DNA of 64,000 nucleotides. Source: CALJFL01 sp963669435 (GTDB lineage: Bacteria; Pseudomonadota; Gammaproteobacteria; Pseudomonadales; Halieaceae). The position numbers were made by a program, and so were the translations under genes. A model generated the notes under the pieces. The model did no database searches and was not told the DNA's origin. It was given only the letters and a program-made list of their open reading frames with translations. Of the stretch, positions 51,825 through 60,427 are shown in pieces. Location of the stretch: assembly GCA_963669435.1 (NCBI GenBank), contig OY770025.1, positions 558,001 through 622,000 of the forward strand, in the 5' to 3' direction. The stretch's first letter is position 1. Each line of letters begins with the position of its first letter.

Positions 51825-53642
51825 ATGGCATTAGGGATATACACGCGCTACGCGCGCAGCGGCGTATCGGTACTGGTTGCGGCAGCACTGCTCTCCGCTT
51901 GTGGCAGCGCACCAGATCAACCCACGGTAAGTGCGCAGATTCCACAGGTTGAGCAACCCGACCCAGGCCTGGATACAACAGAGATCGAGGCTAGCGCGTA
52001 CGCGGATCAATTTGCCGCGGTGACAGCTGCACTGGATGAACACAACTGGATGGCTGCTGAAATCCAACTTGGCCTCATTGCTGAAGATGCGCCCCTGACC
52101 GCTAGCGACCGGAAACAGCTCGCCTTGCTTCGATCCCGAATTGCCTGGCAGCGCGGTGACGCCCATGGGGCGGCGGAGCTTTTACCACGCCTTACCGCCG
52201 CCCCCTCGAAATCTCAGCTCGATCGACATGTAGCTGAGTTCCAGCGCACCCTGCTTGCAGGCGAAGGCAACTACCTGGCAAACGCGCACCTGGCAGTGAG
52301 ACTACTTGAGCTTGAGACCTCAACTGAACAAGCCGCTGCCCTGAAACGGGATATCTGGTTAAACCTGATGCGTACGCCTCAGCAACTCCTGGAACAGGCG
52401 GGCACCGATGTCGGGGACAGCAACTGGGAGGCCTGGATCAGCCTGGCCATAATCGCCCGCGGCAATAGCGTGCCCGGCAAAGAAAGACAGCAACTGCAGC
52501 AGTGGTTGGCAGAAAACCTCGATCATGAGGCAGCTAACCCGTTACCCGGCGGACTCGGTAGCTGGCTGCAGGAACCGACAGAACCCCACGCCGTGGCTTT
52601 AATCCTGCCACTCAGTGGTCGCCTGGCTCCTGCGGCAAAGGCGGTGCGCGACGGCTACCTGGCAAGCTATTACGCGGCCCAGGCTCGCGGACAGCTCGCC
52701 CCCGAGTTAATCGTGGTCGACACCACATTGTTTGACTCCACCCAGGCCGCTTACAACCACGCGGTGGCCCGCGGTGCAGAACTGGTAGTCGGGCCCTTGA
52801 CCAAGCAGGCGGTGGCGGACCTGGCCAACACCACCGCATTAACAGTGCCCGTCATTGCGCTGAACCGCGCTGAACAGCCCATTGTTCAGGGCGGTGCGGA
52901 GCAACTTGTACAGTTTTCCCTGGCACCCGAAGACGAGGCACATAGGCTCGCCGAACTGGCGTACGGAGCGGGCAAGCGGCGTGCGCTACTGATCCATCCC
53001 GCGGGGGAATGGGGCAGTAAAATGGCCTATGCATTATCGACGCGATGGCAACAACTCGGTGGGGTGATGGCTGGAACAGCGACTTACGCAAAGCAGGAAG
53101 AGTATTCCAGCCAGGTGGAGTCGGCTTTCAACCTGGCGCAGAGCAGCGAGCGAGCAAAAGACATACGCGCCATGCTGGGTACGAACATCGAGTTCACCGC
53201 CCGGCGTCGGCAGGATATCGACAGCATTTTCCTGCTGGCCCGAACAGGCGCCGAGGCACGCTCGATCAAGCCACTATTTGCCTACCACTATGCCGGGAAG
53301 ATCTCGGTGTTTTCGACCTCCAGTATCTACAGCGGCTTGCCGGACCCGCGCGACACCGACCTGGACAATATTCATTTGGTTGATATGCCATGGTTACTCG
53401 GTTCCAACGCCCCCTTGCGCGTGGCGATCGCTGCCGGCGATACCGGCAGCGATGCCTACACTCGTCTAAACGCACTGGGTGCTGACGCTTTTCGCCTGCA
53501 AACTCGCCTCGCGCAACTGAACGCAGGGCGCGAGTTTTTGATCCGCGGCGACACCGGGCTGCTGACGATGGACGAGTCGCTAAAAATTCACCGGGAAACC
53601 TTGCCGGCCACATTTGCCGGGGGCACGCTACAACCGCTGTAA
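51825..53642 (+). CDS. lpoA: Outer-membrane lipoprotein LpoA, penicillin-binding protein activator
   Basis: 605 residues from the ATG at 51825. A signal with lipobox VAAALLSAC places the lipidated cysteine at residue 26; starts further upstream would give an unnatural signal. The N-terminal half is helical (TPR-like). The C-terminal half is a periplasmic-binding fold starting AVALILPLSGRLAPAAKAVRDGYLASYY, with VVGPLTKQAVADL. It activates PBP1A from the outer membrane in E. coli. It leads lpoA-yraN-diaA-dolP. Confidence 0.92.
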   Translation: MALGIYTRYARSGVSVLVAAALLSACGSAPDQPTVSAQIPQVEQPDPGLDTTEIEASAYADQFAAVTAALDEHNWMAAEIQLGLIAEDAPLTASDRKQLALLRSRIAWQRGDAHGAAELLPRLTAAPSKSQLDRHVAEFQRTLLAGEGNYLANAHLAVRLLELETSTEQAAALKRDIWLNLMRTPQQLLEQAGTDVGDSNWEAWISLAIIARGNSVPGKERQQLQQWLAENLDHEAANPLPGGLGSWLQEPTEPHAVALILPLSGRLAPAAKAVRDGYLASYYAAQARGQLAPELIVVDTTLFDSTQAAYNHAVARGAELVVGPLTKQAVADLANTTALTVPVIALNRAEQPIVQGGAEQLVQFSLAPEDEAHRLAELAYGAGKRRALLIHPAGEWGSKMAYALSTRWQQLGGVMAGTATYAKQEEYSSQVESAFNLAQSSERAKDIRAMLGTNIEFTARRRQDIDSIFLLARTGAEARSIKPLFAYHYAGKISVFSTSSIYSGLPDPRDTDLDNIHLVDMPWLLGSNAPLRVAIAAGDTGSDAYTRLNALGADAFRLQTRLAQLNAGREFLIRGDTGLLTMDESLKIHRETLPATFAGGTLQPL

Positions 53643-53697
53643 GATACACTGGCGACAACACAAGGATGTGGGATGGCGCCATGAATCAGGTGGGAGC

Positions 53698-54057
53698 ATG
53701 AAGCACGTGGGCGATCGCTTCGAGCGAATGGCCGGGAAGTGGTTGGCAAATCGCGGCTTCAGACTGATATACCGCAACTTTCGCTGCAAAGCAGGCGAGT
53801 TGGACATCATCGCGCTCGATCACGGCGTGGTGGTCTTTGTCGAAGTAAGGGCTAGAACGCGCAGCCGCTACGCCGGGGCCGCGGCCAGTGTCGATACCCG
53901 CAAGCAGGCTCGCCTGATTCGGGCCAGCCAATTGTTCCTGCAACAACACCCTCAGTGGTCAAAACACCCCTGTCGATTTGACGTGATCACCTATGACCAG
54001 CCACAATCTGGCGCTGACATCGCGCCGCGTTGGATTCGCGGCGCGTTTACACTATGA
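53698..54057 (+). CDS. yraN: YraN/UPF0102 family endonuclease-like protein
   Basis: 119 residues from the ATG at 53698. GDRFERMAGKWLANRGFRLIYRNFRCKAGELDIIALDHGVVVFVEVRARTR-type sequence shows the restriction-endonuclease-like core of the UPF0102 family, with the acidic/lysine set E-LD-EVR. The function is not established. It lies between lpoA and diaA, exactly as in E. coli. Confidence 0.9.
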   Translation: MKHVGDRFERMAGKWLANRGFRLIYRNFRCKAGELDIIALDHGVVVFVEVRARTRSRYAGAAASVDTRKQARLIRASQLFLQQHPQWSKHPCRFDVITYDQPQSGADIAPRWIRGAFTL

Positions 54058-54076
54058 CAGCTTTCCGGACCTCCCC

Positions 54077-54676
54077 ATGGATTTTTACCAGCGCATAGCC
54101 CAGGGCTTTCAGAACAGGATAGAAGCCATTGCGCTAACCGTCGATGAGCTGGCAGAGCCACTGGAGCGCGCCTGTATAGCGCTCACACAAGCGCTGGTGA
54201 GTGATCACAAAATAATCGCCTGCGGCAATGGCCCGGATGTGGCTATGGCACAGTTACTGGTACATCAGCTGCGGTTTAACAGCGTACGGGAGCGACCCGC
54301 ATTGCCGGCAATCTCCCTGTCACAGGATGTCGCTGCCGTCACCGTCGGAGAGGATGAGAGCTTTGATACAACCTACAGTCGCCAGTTACAAGCGCTGGGC
54401 CAGGCCGGCGACGTACTGGTGTGTATCTGCAGCGGTCAAGCGCACCGGAATCTGGAAAGGGCCATCCAGTCCGCCCACCAGCGGAACATGTCAGTGATTC
54501 TCTTGTCTACTTCGGCTGAAGGCTCGTTGATGAATCTGCTCGAGGCAGAAGATACAGCGCTACTGGTCGACAGCGCTCAGCAGACCCTGACCCTGGAGCT
54601 TCACACCATGGTTGTGCACAGCCTCTGTGAATTGATCGACGAACATCTATTTGGCGCTATCACTGGAACACCTTGA
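54077..54676 (+). CDS. diaA: SIS-domain protein DiaA (DnaA initiator-associating)
   Basis: 199 residues from the ATG at 54077 (MDFYQRIAQGFQNRIEAIA). One SIS domain: KIIACGNGPDVAMAQLLVHQL, then VLVCICSGQAHRNLERAIQSA and VILLSTSAEGSL. DiaA binds DnaA and promotes ordered replication initiation. The related heptose isomerase GmhA is an alternative, but the yraN-diaA-dolP order favours DiaA. Its stop overlaps the dolP ATG by one base. Confidence 0.87.
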   Translation: MDFYQRIAQGFQNRIEAIALTVDELAEPLERACIALTQALVSDHKIIACGNGPDVAMAQLLVHQLRFNSVRERPALPAISLSQDVAAVTVGEDESFDTTYSRQLQALGQAGDVLVCICSGQAHRNLERAIQSAHQRNMSVILLSTSAEGSLMNLLEAEDTALLVDSAQQTLTLELHTMVVHSLCELIDEHLFGAITGTP

Positions 54677-55254
54677 TGAAACTACTAATCACCTCCGCCC
54701 TGCTCTGCGCGACATTTCTCGTGTCAGGATGTGGCAGCCTGCTGGCTTCTATGGACTCCAACGCCATCGAGGATGATCCCGGCGAAAGAACCATGGGACA
54801 ACAAATTGAAGACGAAAGCATCGAAACCAAGACGATGGTGAATATCCGGGCCGCCGATGACGCCTTTGACGAGGCCCACCTGGTGATTGTGAGTTATAAC
54901 GGATATGTACTGATCGCGGGCCAGGTAGCAAGCCAGGCGCTGAAGGAAAAAGCGACAGCGGTTGGACGTGAGGTTCGCGGCGTACGCAGGATATACAACG
55001 AGTTGGAAGTGGCATCACCAAGTTCTGGCATGACCCGCACCAGCGATACCTGGATCACTACCAAGGTGAAAGCGTGGTTGCTGGGCTATACCGACACGCC
55101 CGGCATGCGCATCAAGGTGGTCACCGAAAACGGTGTGGTCTACTTGATGGGCCTGGCCACGCAGGAAGAATCGGAACGCGTAGCAAATGTAGCTGCCAAT
55201 ATTTCCGGCGTTCAGCGGGTGGTCAGACTGTTCGAGATTGTGCCGGCTACTTGA
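54676..55254 (+). CDS. dolP: Outer-membrane lipoprotein with two BON domains (DolP/YraP)
   Basis: 192 residues from the ATG at 54676. Lipobox LVSGC puts the lipidated cysteine at residue 19. Two BON repeats follow (about 48-112 and 125-190), each with the conserved glycine in ..NGYVLIAGQV.. and ..NGVVYLMGLA... DolP localises to the outer membrane at division sites and supports outer-membrane integrity. Convergent with sspB; the 3' ends overlap by 8 bp. Confidence 0.92.
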   Translation: MKLLITSALLCATFLVSGCGSLLASMDSNAIEDDPGERTMGQQIEDESIETKTMVNIRAADDAFDEAHLVIVSYNGYVLIAGQVASQALKEKATAVGREVRGVRRIYNELEVASPSSGMTRTSDTWITTKVKAWLLGYTDTPGMRIKVVTENGVVYLMGLATQEESERVANVAANISGVQRVVRLFEIVPAT

Positions 55255-55642
55255 CGATTTTGAGTGCCGGTCTGCTGTCGCCCCGTGGTGGTGGCGTTGG
55301 GTCGTCGTCGGGGGGCTCTGGTGCCTCGCCACCGTCTTCGGCTTCAAACACCATGCCCTGACCATTCTCCCGCGCATAAATCCCGACCACGGAGGCCACG
55401 GGAACGACAATATCGGTCGCCACTCCACCAAAACGGCCATTGAACGTGACGGCGTCATTGGATATGTGCAAATCAATGACGGCACTGGGTGAAATATTCA
55501 ACACGATCTGCCCGTCCTTCACGTATTGGCGAGGCACATTTACCCCGGAACCACTGGCATCAACCAGCAAGTAAGGGGTGCAGTCGTTATCAACGATCCA
55601 CTCGTAGAGCGCTCGCATGATGTAGGGACGACTCGGGGTCAT
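55247..55642 (-). CDS. sspB: ClpXP protease specificity-enhancing factor SspB
   Basis: 131 residues. SRPYIMRALYEWIVDNDCTPYLLVDA and NISPSAVIDLHISNDAVTFNGRFGG form the SspB fold that binds ssrA tags. An acidic, proline-rich linker leads to RPALKIVK, the ClpX-binding tail. It delivers ssrA-tagged proteins to ClpXP. It is preceded by sspA, 33 bp upstream. Confidence 0.96.
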   Translation of the reverse strand: MTPSRPYIMRALYEWIVDNDCTPYLLVDASGSGVNVPRQYVKDGQIVLNISPSAVIDLHISNDAVTFNGRFGGVATDIVVPVASVVGIYARENGQGMVFEAEDGGEAPEPPDDDPTPPPRGDSRPALKIVK

Positions 55643-55675
55643 GACGGCGTCTTGCTCAGGATAAGGTGCGCCGCT

Positions 55676-56308
55676 CTAGAGACGCATTTCCCGTTCTTGC
55701 TCGGAAAGACTTTCCTGGAAAGATTCGCGGTTGAACAATGAATCCATATAAGCGAGCAGCGGCTTTGATTGCTTGCTGGAACGAATATCCACACCTAACG
55801 AAGGTAAACGCCACAAAATTGGAGCAATACAGCAATCCACCAGAGTGAACTCATCGCTCATAAAATAAGGCTTTTCTGCAAAAATGGGGGCGATACCCAT
55901 GATACCTTCGCGTAGTTCCTTGATGCTCTTGGCAACCACATTGTCACTGCGCGAGTGCTGGATGGAGTCCACCAACTGGCACCAATCTTTCTCCATGCGG
56001 TGAATAATCAAACGGCTCTCCGCACGGGCAACCGGGTACACCGGCAGTAAAGGCGGGTGCGGGAAGCGCTCGTCCAGGTACTCCATCATCACCTTGGACT
56101 CGTAGAGTACCAGGTCGCGATCTACCAGTGTCGGCAACGAGTTATAGGGATTGAGGTCAGCCAATTCGGCTGGCGGATGCAAGCTATCAGCCTCGATCAG
56201 GTCTACCGTCACACCCTTTTCAGCGAGTACGATGCGCACGCGATGACTGTAGTGACTGCTACTATCAGAAAAAAAAGTCATTGAAGACCGCTTTGCCACA
56301 ACGCCCAT
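55676..56308 (-). CDS. sspA: Stringent starvation protein A
   Basis: 210 residues, GST-like fold without a catalytic role: MTFFSDSSSHYSHRVRIVLAEKGVTVDLIE, NPYNSLPTLVDRDLVLYES, IMEYLDERFPHPPLLP, and EFTLVDCCIAPILWRL. SspA binds RNA polymerase and modulates stationary-phase transcription. The start may be the Met ten codons in (MTFFSDSSS). It follows the bc1 operon, separated by an intrinsic terminator. Confidence 0.95.
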   Translation of the reverse strand: MGVVAKRSSMTFFSDSSSHYSHRVRIVLAEKGVTVDLIEADSLHPPAELADLNPYNSLPTLVDRDLVLYESKVMMEYLDERFPHPPLLPVYPVARAESRLIIHRMEKDWCQLVDSIQHSRSDNVVAKSIKELREGIMGIAPIFAEKPYFMSDEFTLVDCCIAPILWRLPSLGVDIRSSKQSKPLLAYMDSLFNRESFQESLSEQEREMRL

Positions 56309-56335
56309 CAGGGATTCCTCAGATTTGTTTCAGTT

Positions 56336-56369
56336 TCAAAAAAAGCAACGGGCACGAAACCTCGTGCCC
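56336..56369 (-). terminator. Intrinsic terminator of the bc1 operon
   Basis: GGGCACGA and TCGTGCCC pair perfectly over 8 bp with a 4-nt loop (56350-56369). On the minus strand the hairpin is followed by GTTGC and then seven T. It lies 18 nt after the cytochrome b/c1 stop and 28 nt before the sspA start. Confidence 0.85.
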
Positions 56370-56386
56370 TACGTAACGACAACGCC

Positions 56387-58426
56387 CTAGTGGACGTCTT
56401 TCCAGTATTCCCGGTTAAGCAACCAGGCGAAGACGAAGAACAAGGCTATAAAGAGCAGCACGTATACGCCCAGGCGCTGACGCTCTGCTGCCACCGGATC
56501 GGCGGTATAGGCCAGAAAATTAACCAGATCATACATCGCAGTATCGTATTCTTCGGGGCTCAATTCTCCAGCCTCGGAGATAGTGAACTGCCCGCAGGGA
56601 TCTTCAAGGATGTCTTCGCCGGTGAGCGGGTCACGCTTTACACCGCCGTTGGCGGCGGTCACAGCACCCATGGCGCATTCCTGCATACCCTGTAATTCAA
56701 GCAGTACGTGGGGCATACCCACGTCCTTGAACACCTTGTTGTTCACACCGTAGGGACGGCTGTCGTCCTTGTAAAAGGTGCGCAGGTAGGTGTAGAGCCA
56801 CTCCGGCTGACGAGCCCGCGATACCAGGGTCAGGTCTGGCGGATTCGCTCCGAACCAAATTTTCGCGGTAGCATCGTCCATGGCATTTTCCATCAGAGCG
56901 CCAAATTTAACGCTGGGGTCAAATACCAGGTTTGCCATAAACAGATCTTCGGGAATTCCGAGATCCTCCGCGACCCGGTTATAGCGCGAGTACTGCAGGG
57001 AATGACAACCCATGCAGTAATTCATATACAGTCGCGCGCCGTTTTGCAGTGACGCCTTATTGTCGGGATCGACGGAGATCTCATCACAGGGCATTGATCC
57101 GCATTTATACGCAGACTCTGCGCCCACCGCCTGCAGCGGCAGAATCGTCAGCGCCAGTATGAGTGCCAGACCGCCAATGCTGCCCCAGAAACCAATACCC
57201 CCATCCATGGTGACACGTTCTGGAACCGGTTTAGTCTTGTCCATCGACGACCAGATGGGCATCAGCAGGAAGAACGCGAAGTAGAATATGGAGCAGATTT
57301 GCGCCAGCAAGGTACGCGCCGGGGTCGGGCTCTTAACACCCAGTACACCCAGGATCAGGAAGCTGGCGACAAACAGTACCAACATTACCTTGGTGATGTT
57401 ACCGCGATAGCGCCAGGACCGAACCGGGCTGCGATCCAGCCACGGCAACACAAACGGGATTGCCACCGAGGCAGCAAACGCCACAAAGCCCCAGAACTTG
57501 TCGGGCACCGCGCGCAAGACAGAGTAAAACGGCGTGAAATACCACACCGGCGCAATGTGCTCGGGGGTTTTGAGGCTGTTGGCTTCTTCGAAGTTGGCAT
57601 ACTCAAGGAAGAAACCACCCATTTCCGGCATAAAGAAAATTACGCCGCAGAAGATAAACAGAAATACCGCAATCGCCTGCAGGTCATGCACGGAGTAATA
57701 GGGATGAAACGCCACGCCATCCAGGGGAATACCATCGGGTCCCTTGTGCTTCTTGATGTCGACACCGTCCGGGTTATTGGAACCGACCTCGTGCAACGCC
57801 AGCAGGTGCAATACCACCAGCGCCAGCAGCACGATGGGCAGGGCCACCACGTGCAGGGCGAAGAAGCGGTTCAGGGTGATGCCGGAGATCAGGTAGTCGC
57901 CGCGAATCCAGGTGACGATATCTTCGCCAAACACGGGAATAGCGCCAAACAGCGAGATAATCACCTGGGCGCCCCAATAGGACATTTGTCCCCAGGGCAG
58001 CACATAGCCCACGAACGCCTCTGCCATCAGCACCACAAAGATCAGCATGCCGAAAATCCAGATCAGTTCGCGCGGCTTCTTGTACGACCCGTAGAGCATC
58101 GCGCGGAACATATGCAGGTATACCACCACAAAAAAGGCGGATGCCCCGGTGGAATGCATGTATCGAAGTATCCAGCCATAGTCGACATCGCGCATGATGT
58201 ACTCGACGGAGGCGAAAGCGCCTTCCTGACTGGGGGTATAGCTCATGGTCAGCCAGATACCGGTCAGCAGCTGGTTAACCAGCACCACCAGTGACAGCAC
58301 ACCGAAGAAATACCAGAAATTAAAATTCTTGGGCGCGTAGTACTTGCCCATGTGGGTATTCCATGCCCGCATGATGGGCAGGCGGGCATCGACCCAGTCG
58401 CGCAGACCTATAAGCATATTGTTCAT
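56387..58426 (-). CDS. Cytochrome b/c1 fusion polyprotein of the bc1 complex
   Basis: 679 residues in one frame. Residues 1-406 are cytochrome b: heme histidines H91, H105, H192 and H207, and PVWY at 293-296 (PEWY position). The usual cytochrome b end DKTKPVPERVT runs straight into MDGGIGFWGSIGGLALILALTILPLQAVGA (407-436), a signal-like helix with a likely cleavage after A436. Residues 437-679 are cytochrome c1: CMGCH at 471-475, axial Met M571 in DVGMPHV, and a C-terminal anchor (652-671). Separate petB and petC genes are usual; a fused fbcH precursor split by signal peptidase is known from Bradyrhizobium. The ATG overlaps the petA stop by one base. Confidence 0.93.
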   Translation of the reverse strand: MNNMLIGLRDWVDARLPIMRAWNTHMGKYYAPKNFNFWYFFGVLSLVVLVNQLLTGIWLTMSYTPSQEGAFASVEYIMRDVDYGWILRYMHSTGASAFFVVVYLHMFRAMLYGSYKKPRELIWIFGMLIFVVLMAEAFVGYVLPWGQMSYWGAQVIISLFGAIPVFGEDIVTWIRGDYLISGITLNRFFALHVVALPIVLLALVVLHLLALHEVGSNNPDGVDIKKHKGPDGIPLDGVAFHPYYSVHDLQAIAVFLFIFCGVIFFMPEMGGFFLEYANFEEANSLKTPEHIAPVWYFTPFYSVLRAVPDKFWGFVAFAASVAIPFVLPWLDRSPVRSWRYRGNITKVMLVLFVASFLILGVLGVKSPTPARTLLAQICSIFYFAFFLLMPIWSSMDKTKPVPERVTMDGGIGFWGSIGGLALILALTILPLQAVGAESAYKCGSMPCDEISVDPDNKASLQNGARLYMNYCMGCHSLQYSRYNRVAEDLGIPEDLFMANLVFDPSVKFGALMENAMDDATAKIWFGANPPDLTLVSRARQPEWLYTYLRTFYKDDSRPYGVNNKVFKDVGMPHVLLELQGMQECAMGAVTAANGGVKRDPLTGEDILEDPCGQFTISEAGELSPEEYDTAMYDLVNFLAYTADPVAAERQRLGVYVLLFIALFFVFAWLLNREYWKDVH

Positions 58427-59022
58427 CAGGCTGCCTCCATGTCCACGCCAATTACAAGAACGTCATTTCCTTCATAGGAATAGGGAGGAACCTCCAGGTT
58501 CGCTGACGCCGGAACCCCACTGTATACGCGGCCGGCCAGGTCAAAGGTCGAACCGTGACAGGGGCAGAAGAATCCACCCAACCAGCCGTCCGCGGCAAAT
58601 TCAGTGGCTCCAACTTCGGGCCTGAACTTGGGCGCACAACCCAGGTGTGTACACAAACCGACGATGACAAGGATTTCCGGGCGGATCGAACGATCGTCGC
58701 CCTCAATGTATTCCGGCTGTACAGAGACCGCCGAGCCGGGGTCCTTCAACTTATCATTCAGGGTGGGCAGGCCTTCAAGTTGGTCGGGGGTTCTGTGCAG
58801 CACGTAAACCGGCTTACCGCGCCATTCCACCACAATCATCTGCCCGGGTTCGAGTTTGCTGATGTCCTGCTTGACTGGCGCTCCGGCAGCCTTGGCCTTG
58901 GCCGATGGGTTCCAGGAACCGACGAATGGTACTGCGATGCCCACCGCGCCAGCCACACCCACGGCACTGGTGGCAGCCGTTAGAAAACGTCTCCTGCCAG
59001 AGTTTACGCCATCGCTACTCAT
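58426..59022 (-). CDS. petA: Ubiquinol-cytochrome c reductase Rieske iron-sulfur subunit
   Basis: 198 residues from the ATG at 59022, which has GGGGAG upstream; the longer frame adds 25 unsupported residues. A Tat-type signal anchor GRRRFLTAATSAVGVAGAVG (9-28) holds the protein in the membrane. The 2Fe-2S ligands are C124 and H126 (CTHLGC) and C153 and H156 (CPCHG); C129 and C155 form the disulfide. It is the first gene of petA-petBC. Confidence 0.97.
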   Translation of the reverse strand: MSSDGVNSGRRRFLTAATSAVGVAGAVGIAVPFVGSWNPSAKAKAAGAPVKQDISKLEPGQMIVVEWRGKPVYVLHRTPDQLEGLPTLNDKLKDPGSAVSVQPEYIEGDDRSIRPEILVIVGLCTHLGCAPKFRPEVGATEFAADGWLGGFFCPCHGSTFDLAGRVYSGVPASANLEVPPYSYEGNDVLVIGVDMEAA

Positions 59023-59035
59023 CTGATTCTCCCCT

Positions 59036-59068
59036 GAATTTCGGTCCGAATCATCGAATTTCGGACCG
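59036..59068 (-). promoter_or_regulatory. Repeat cluster upstream of petA
   Basis: Two direct 13-mers, GAATTTCGGTCCG (59036-59048) and GAATTTCGGACCG (59056-59068), are 12/13 identical and exactly 20 bp apart. They also form an inverted repeat: CGGTCCGAA with TTCGGACCG (59042-59050 and 59060-59068). The cluster lies 14-46 bp upstream of the petA start, overlapping the likely promoter or leader. It resembles an operator; no regulator is known to me. Confidence 0.5.
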
Positions 59069-59193
59069 TACGGACTGGACTTTATAAACGGGGGCAAATG
59101 GTAATGATTTTGCCCAGTTGTTACAAGGGAAACGCCTTGATTTAACAGCCTTTTTTCACCGCCAACTACCGTTCACAAGCAGCGGCAACAGGG

Positions 59194-59230
59194 ATAAAAA
59201 AACGCCCGACCTGAGGCCAGGTCGGGCGTT
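59194..59230 (-). terminator. Intrinsic terminator after rpsI
   Basis: AACGCCCGACCTG and CAGGTCGGGCGTT pair over 13 bp with a short loop; on the minus strand seven T follow the stem. It lies 43 nt after the rpsI stop and separates the ribosomal-protein operon from petA. Confidence 0.92.
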
Positions 59231-59273
59231 TCTGGATATTGCCGGTGGCAGGTCAGCCACCGATAGAGGCGAA

Positions 59274-59666
59274 TTAACGCTTGGAGAACTGGGGGCGCTT
59301 GCGCGCTTTGCGCAATCCGACCTTCTTACGCTCCACTTCACGGGCGTCGCGCGTCACATAACCGGCAGTACGCAGGGTGCCACGCAGGGACTCGTCGTAT
59401 TGCAACAAGGCACGGGTGATACCGTGACGGATAGCACCGGCCTGGCCGAAGCTGCCGCCGCCTTCAACGGTGACGTTGATATCGAATTTATCATTCAATT
59501 CAACCAGTTCCAGCGGCTGACGCACGATCATGCGCGCCACCTCGCGACCAAAATACTGGTCCAGGGGACGCTTATTGACGGTAATGCTGCCGCCGCCATT
59601 CTTGATAAAGACACGAGCCGTGGAGGTCTTGCGACGGCCGGTTCCATAATATTGAGTAGCTGACAT
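59274..59666 (-). CDS. rpsI: 30S ribosomal protein S9
   Basis: 130 residues, the normal length. YYGTGRRKTSTARVFIKNGGGSITVN, DINVTVEGGGSFGQAGAIRHGITRALL, and the basic tail ending KRPQFSKR, which reaches the P-site tRNA. It follows rplM by 13 bp and is ended by a strong terminator. Confidence 0.98.
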   Translation of the reverse strand: MSATQYYGTGRRKTSTARVFIKNGGGSITVNKRPLDQYFGREVARMIVRQPLELVELNDKFDINVTVEGGGSFGQAGAIRHGITRALLQYDESLRGTLRTAGYVTRDAREVERKKVGLRKARKRPQFSKR

Positions 59667-59679
59667 AAAGTGTGATCCG

Positions 59680-60108
59680 TTAGATATTCAGTGCTTGCGG
59701 CTGTTGTGCAGCGTGAGGGTGCTCTGAGCCCGCATACACCTTCAGCTTGCGGAACATGGCGCGACCCAGCGGATTGCGCGGCAACATGCCCTTGACCGCA
59801 CCTTGCAATACTCGCTCAGGCGCCTTGTCGATCAGCTTCTCGAAGGAAATGGACTTCAGGCCACCGGGGTAGCCAGTGTGTGAATGGTAAATTTTGTCGG
59901 TAGCCTTGGCACCGGACACACGGATCTTTTCCGCGTTAATCACTACGATGTAATCGCCGGTGTCAACGTGGGGTGTGTACTCGGGCTTGTGCTTGCCACG
60001 CAACCGGTGGGCAATCTCACTGGCCAGCCTACCCAGGGTCTTGTCAGCCGCATCGACCACGAACCAATCGCGGGATACGTCTTCAGCCTTGGCGCTAAAA
60101 GTTTTCAT
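59680..60108 (-). CDS. rplM: 50S ribosomal protein L13
   Basis: 142 residues from the ATG at 60108 (MKTFSAKAEDVSRDWFVVDA), the same length as E. coli L13; the longer frame adds 19 unsupported residues. LGRLASEIAHRLRGKHKPEYTPHVDTGDYIVVINA and GMLPRNPLGRAMFRKLKVY are diagnostic. First gene of rplM-rpsI. Confidence 0.98.
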   Translation of the reverse strand: MKTFSAKAEDVSRDWFVVDAADKTLGRLASEIAHRLRGKHKPEYTPHVDTGDYIVVINAEKIRVSGAKATDKIYHSHTGYPGGLKSISFEKLIDKAPERVLQGAVKGMLPRNPLGRAMFRKLKVYAGSEHPHAAQQPQALNI

Positions 60109-60427
60109 CAATACTTGCCTCTTGGAGGGCTCCAATTTCAAGGACGCGAATACTACTGAAAGCACACCCCCATTTCAAGGCCAAAATCGCACTAGTTTTC
60201 CACCCACAAGCCAGACTTTGAGCGATTGGCTGGCATGGCCGCAAAGCCGCGTATTTACTGGCCTGCGCGTGCCCGGCTGGGTTCGACACCTAAAAACTGG
60301 CTGCAGCGGTGTGGAAGCGGGCGAAACAAAGGCCAATTTACGACCGGGGGTGCGTTTACACGCGGGCGCACATGGCGGGTAGAAACGCCTCGAGACCCGC
60401 GATATCACCGTGTTGTTTCGCGGTGCC
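60109..60427. other. Intergenic region upstream of rplM (319 bp)
   Basis: It holds the rplM promoter and a leader of about 35 nt. The part from 60180 to 60427, between the promoter and the zapE stop, has no gene or clear terminator that I can recognise; a weak CACCG/CGGTG stem lies just after zapE. Confidence 0.5.
60150..60178 (-). promoter_or_regulatory. Sigma70 promoter of rplM-rpsI
   Basis: On the minus strand TTGAAA (60178-60173), a 17-bp spacer, then TAGTAT (60155-60150). Optimal spacing and 5/6 match at the -35 support it. The expected start is near 60143, about 35 nt before the rplM ATG. Confidence 0.7.

Noticed and set aside
57299..58294. A 331-codon open frame on the plus strand
   Set aside because: It is antisense to the cytochrome b/c1 gene; its His/Gln-rich composition reflects reversed membrane codons.
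56387..58426. Cytochrome b/c1 fusion as a sequencing error
   Set aside because: No frame change is needed at the joint, and both halves and the linker are in frame with normal codons. A single-base stop-loss error cannot be fully excluded, so it stays a finding with that caveat.
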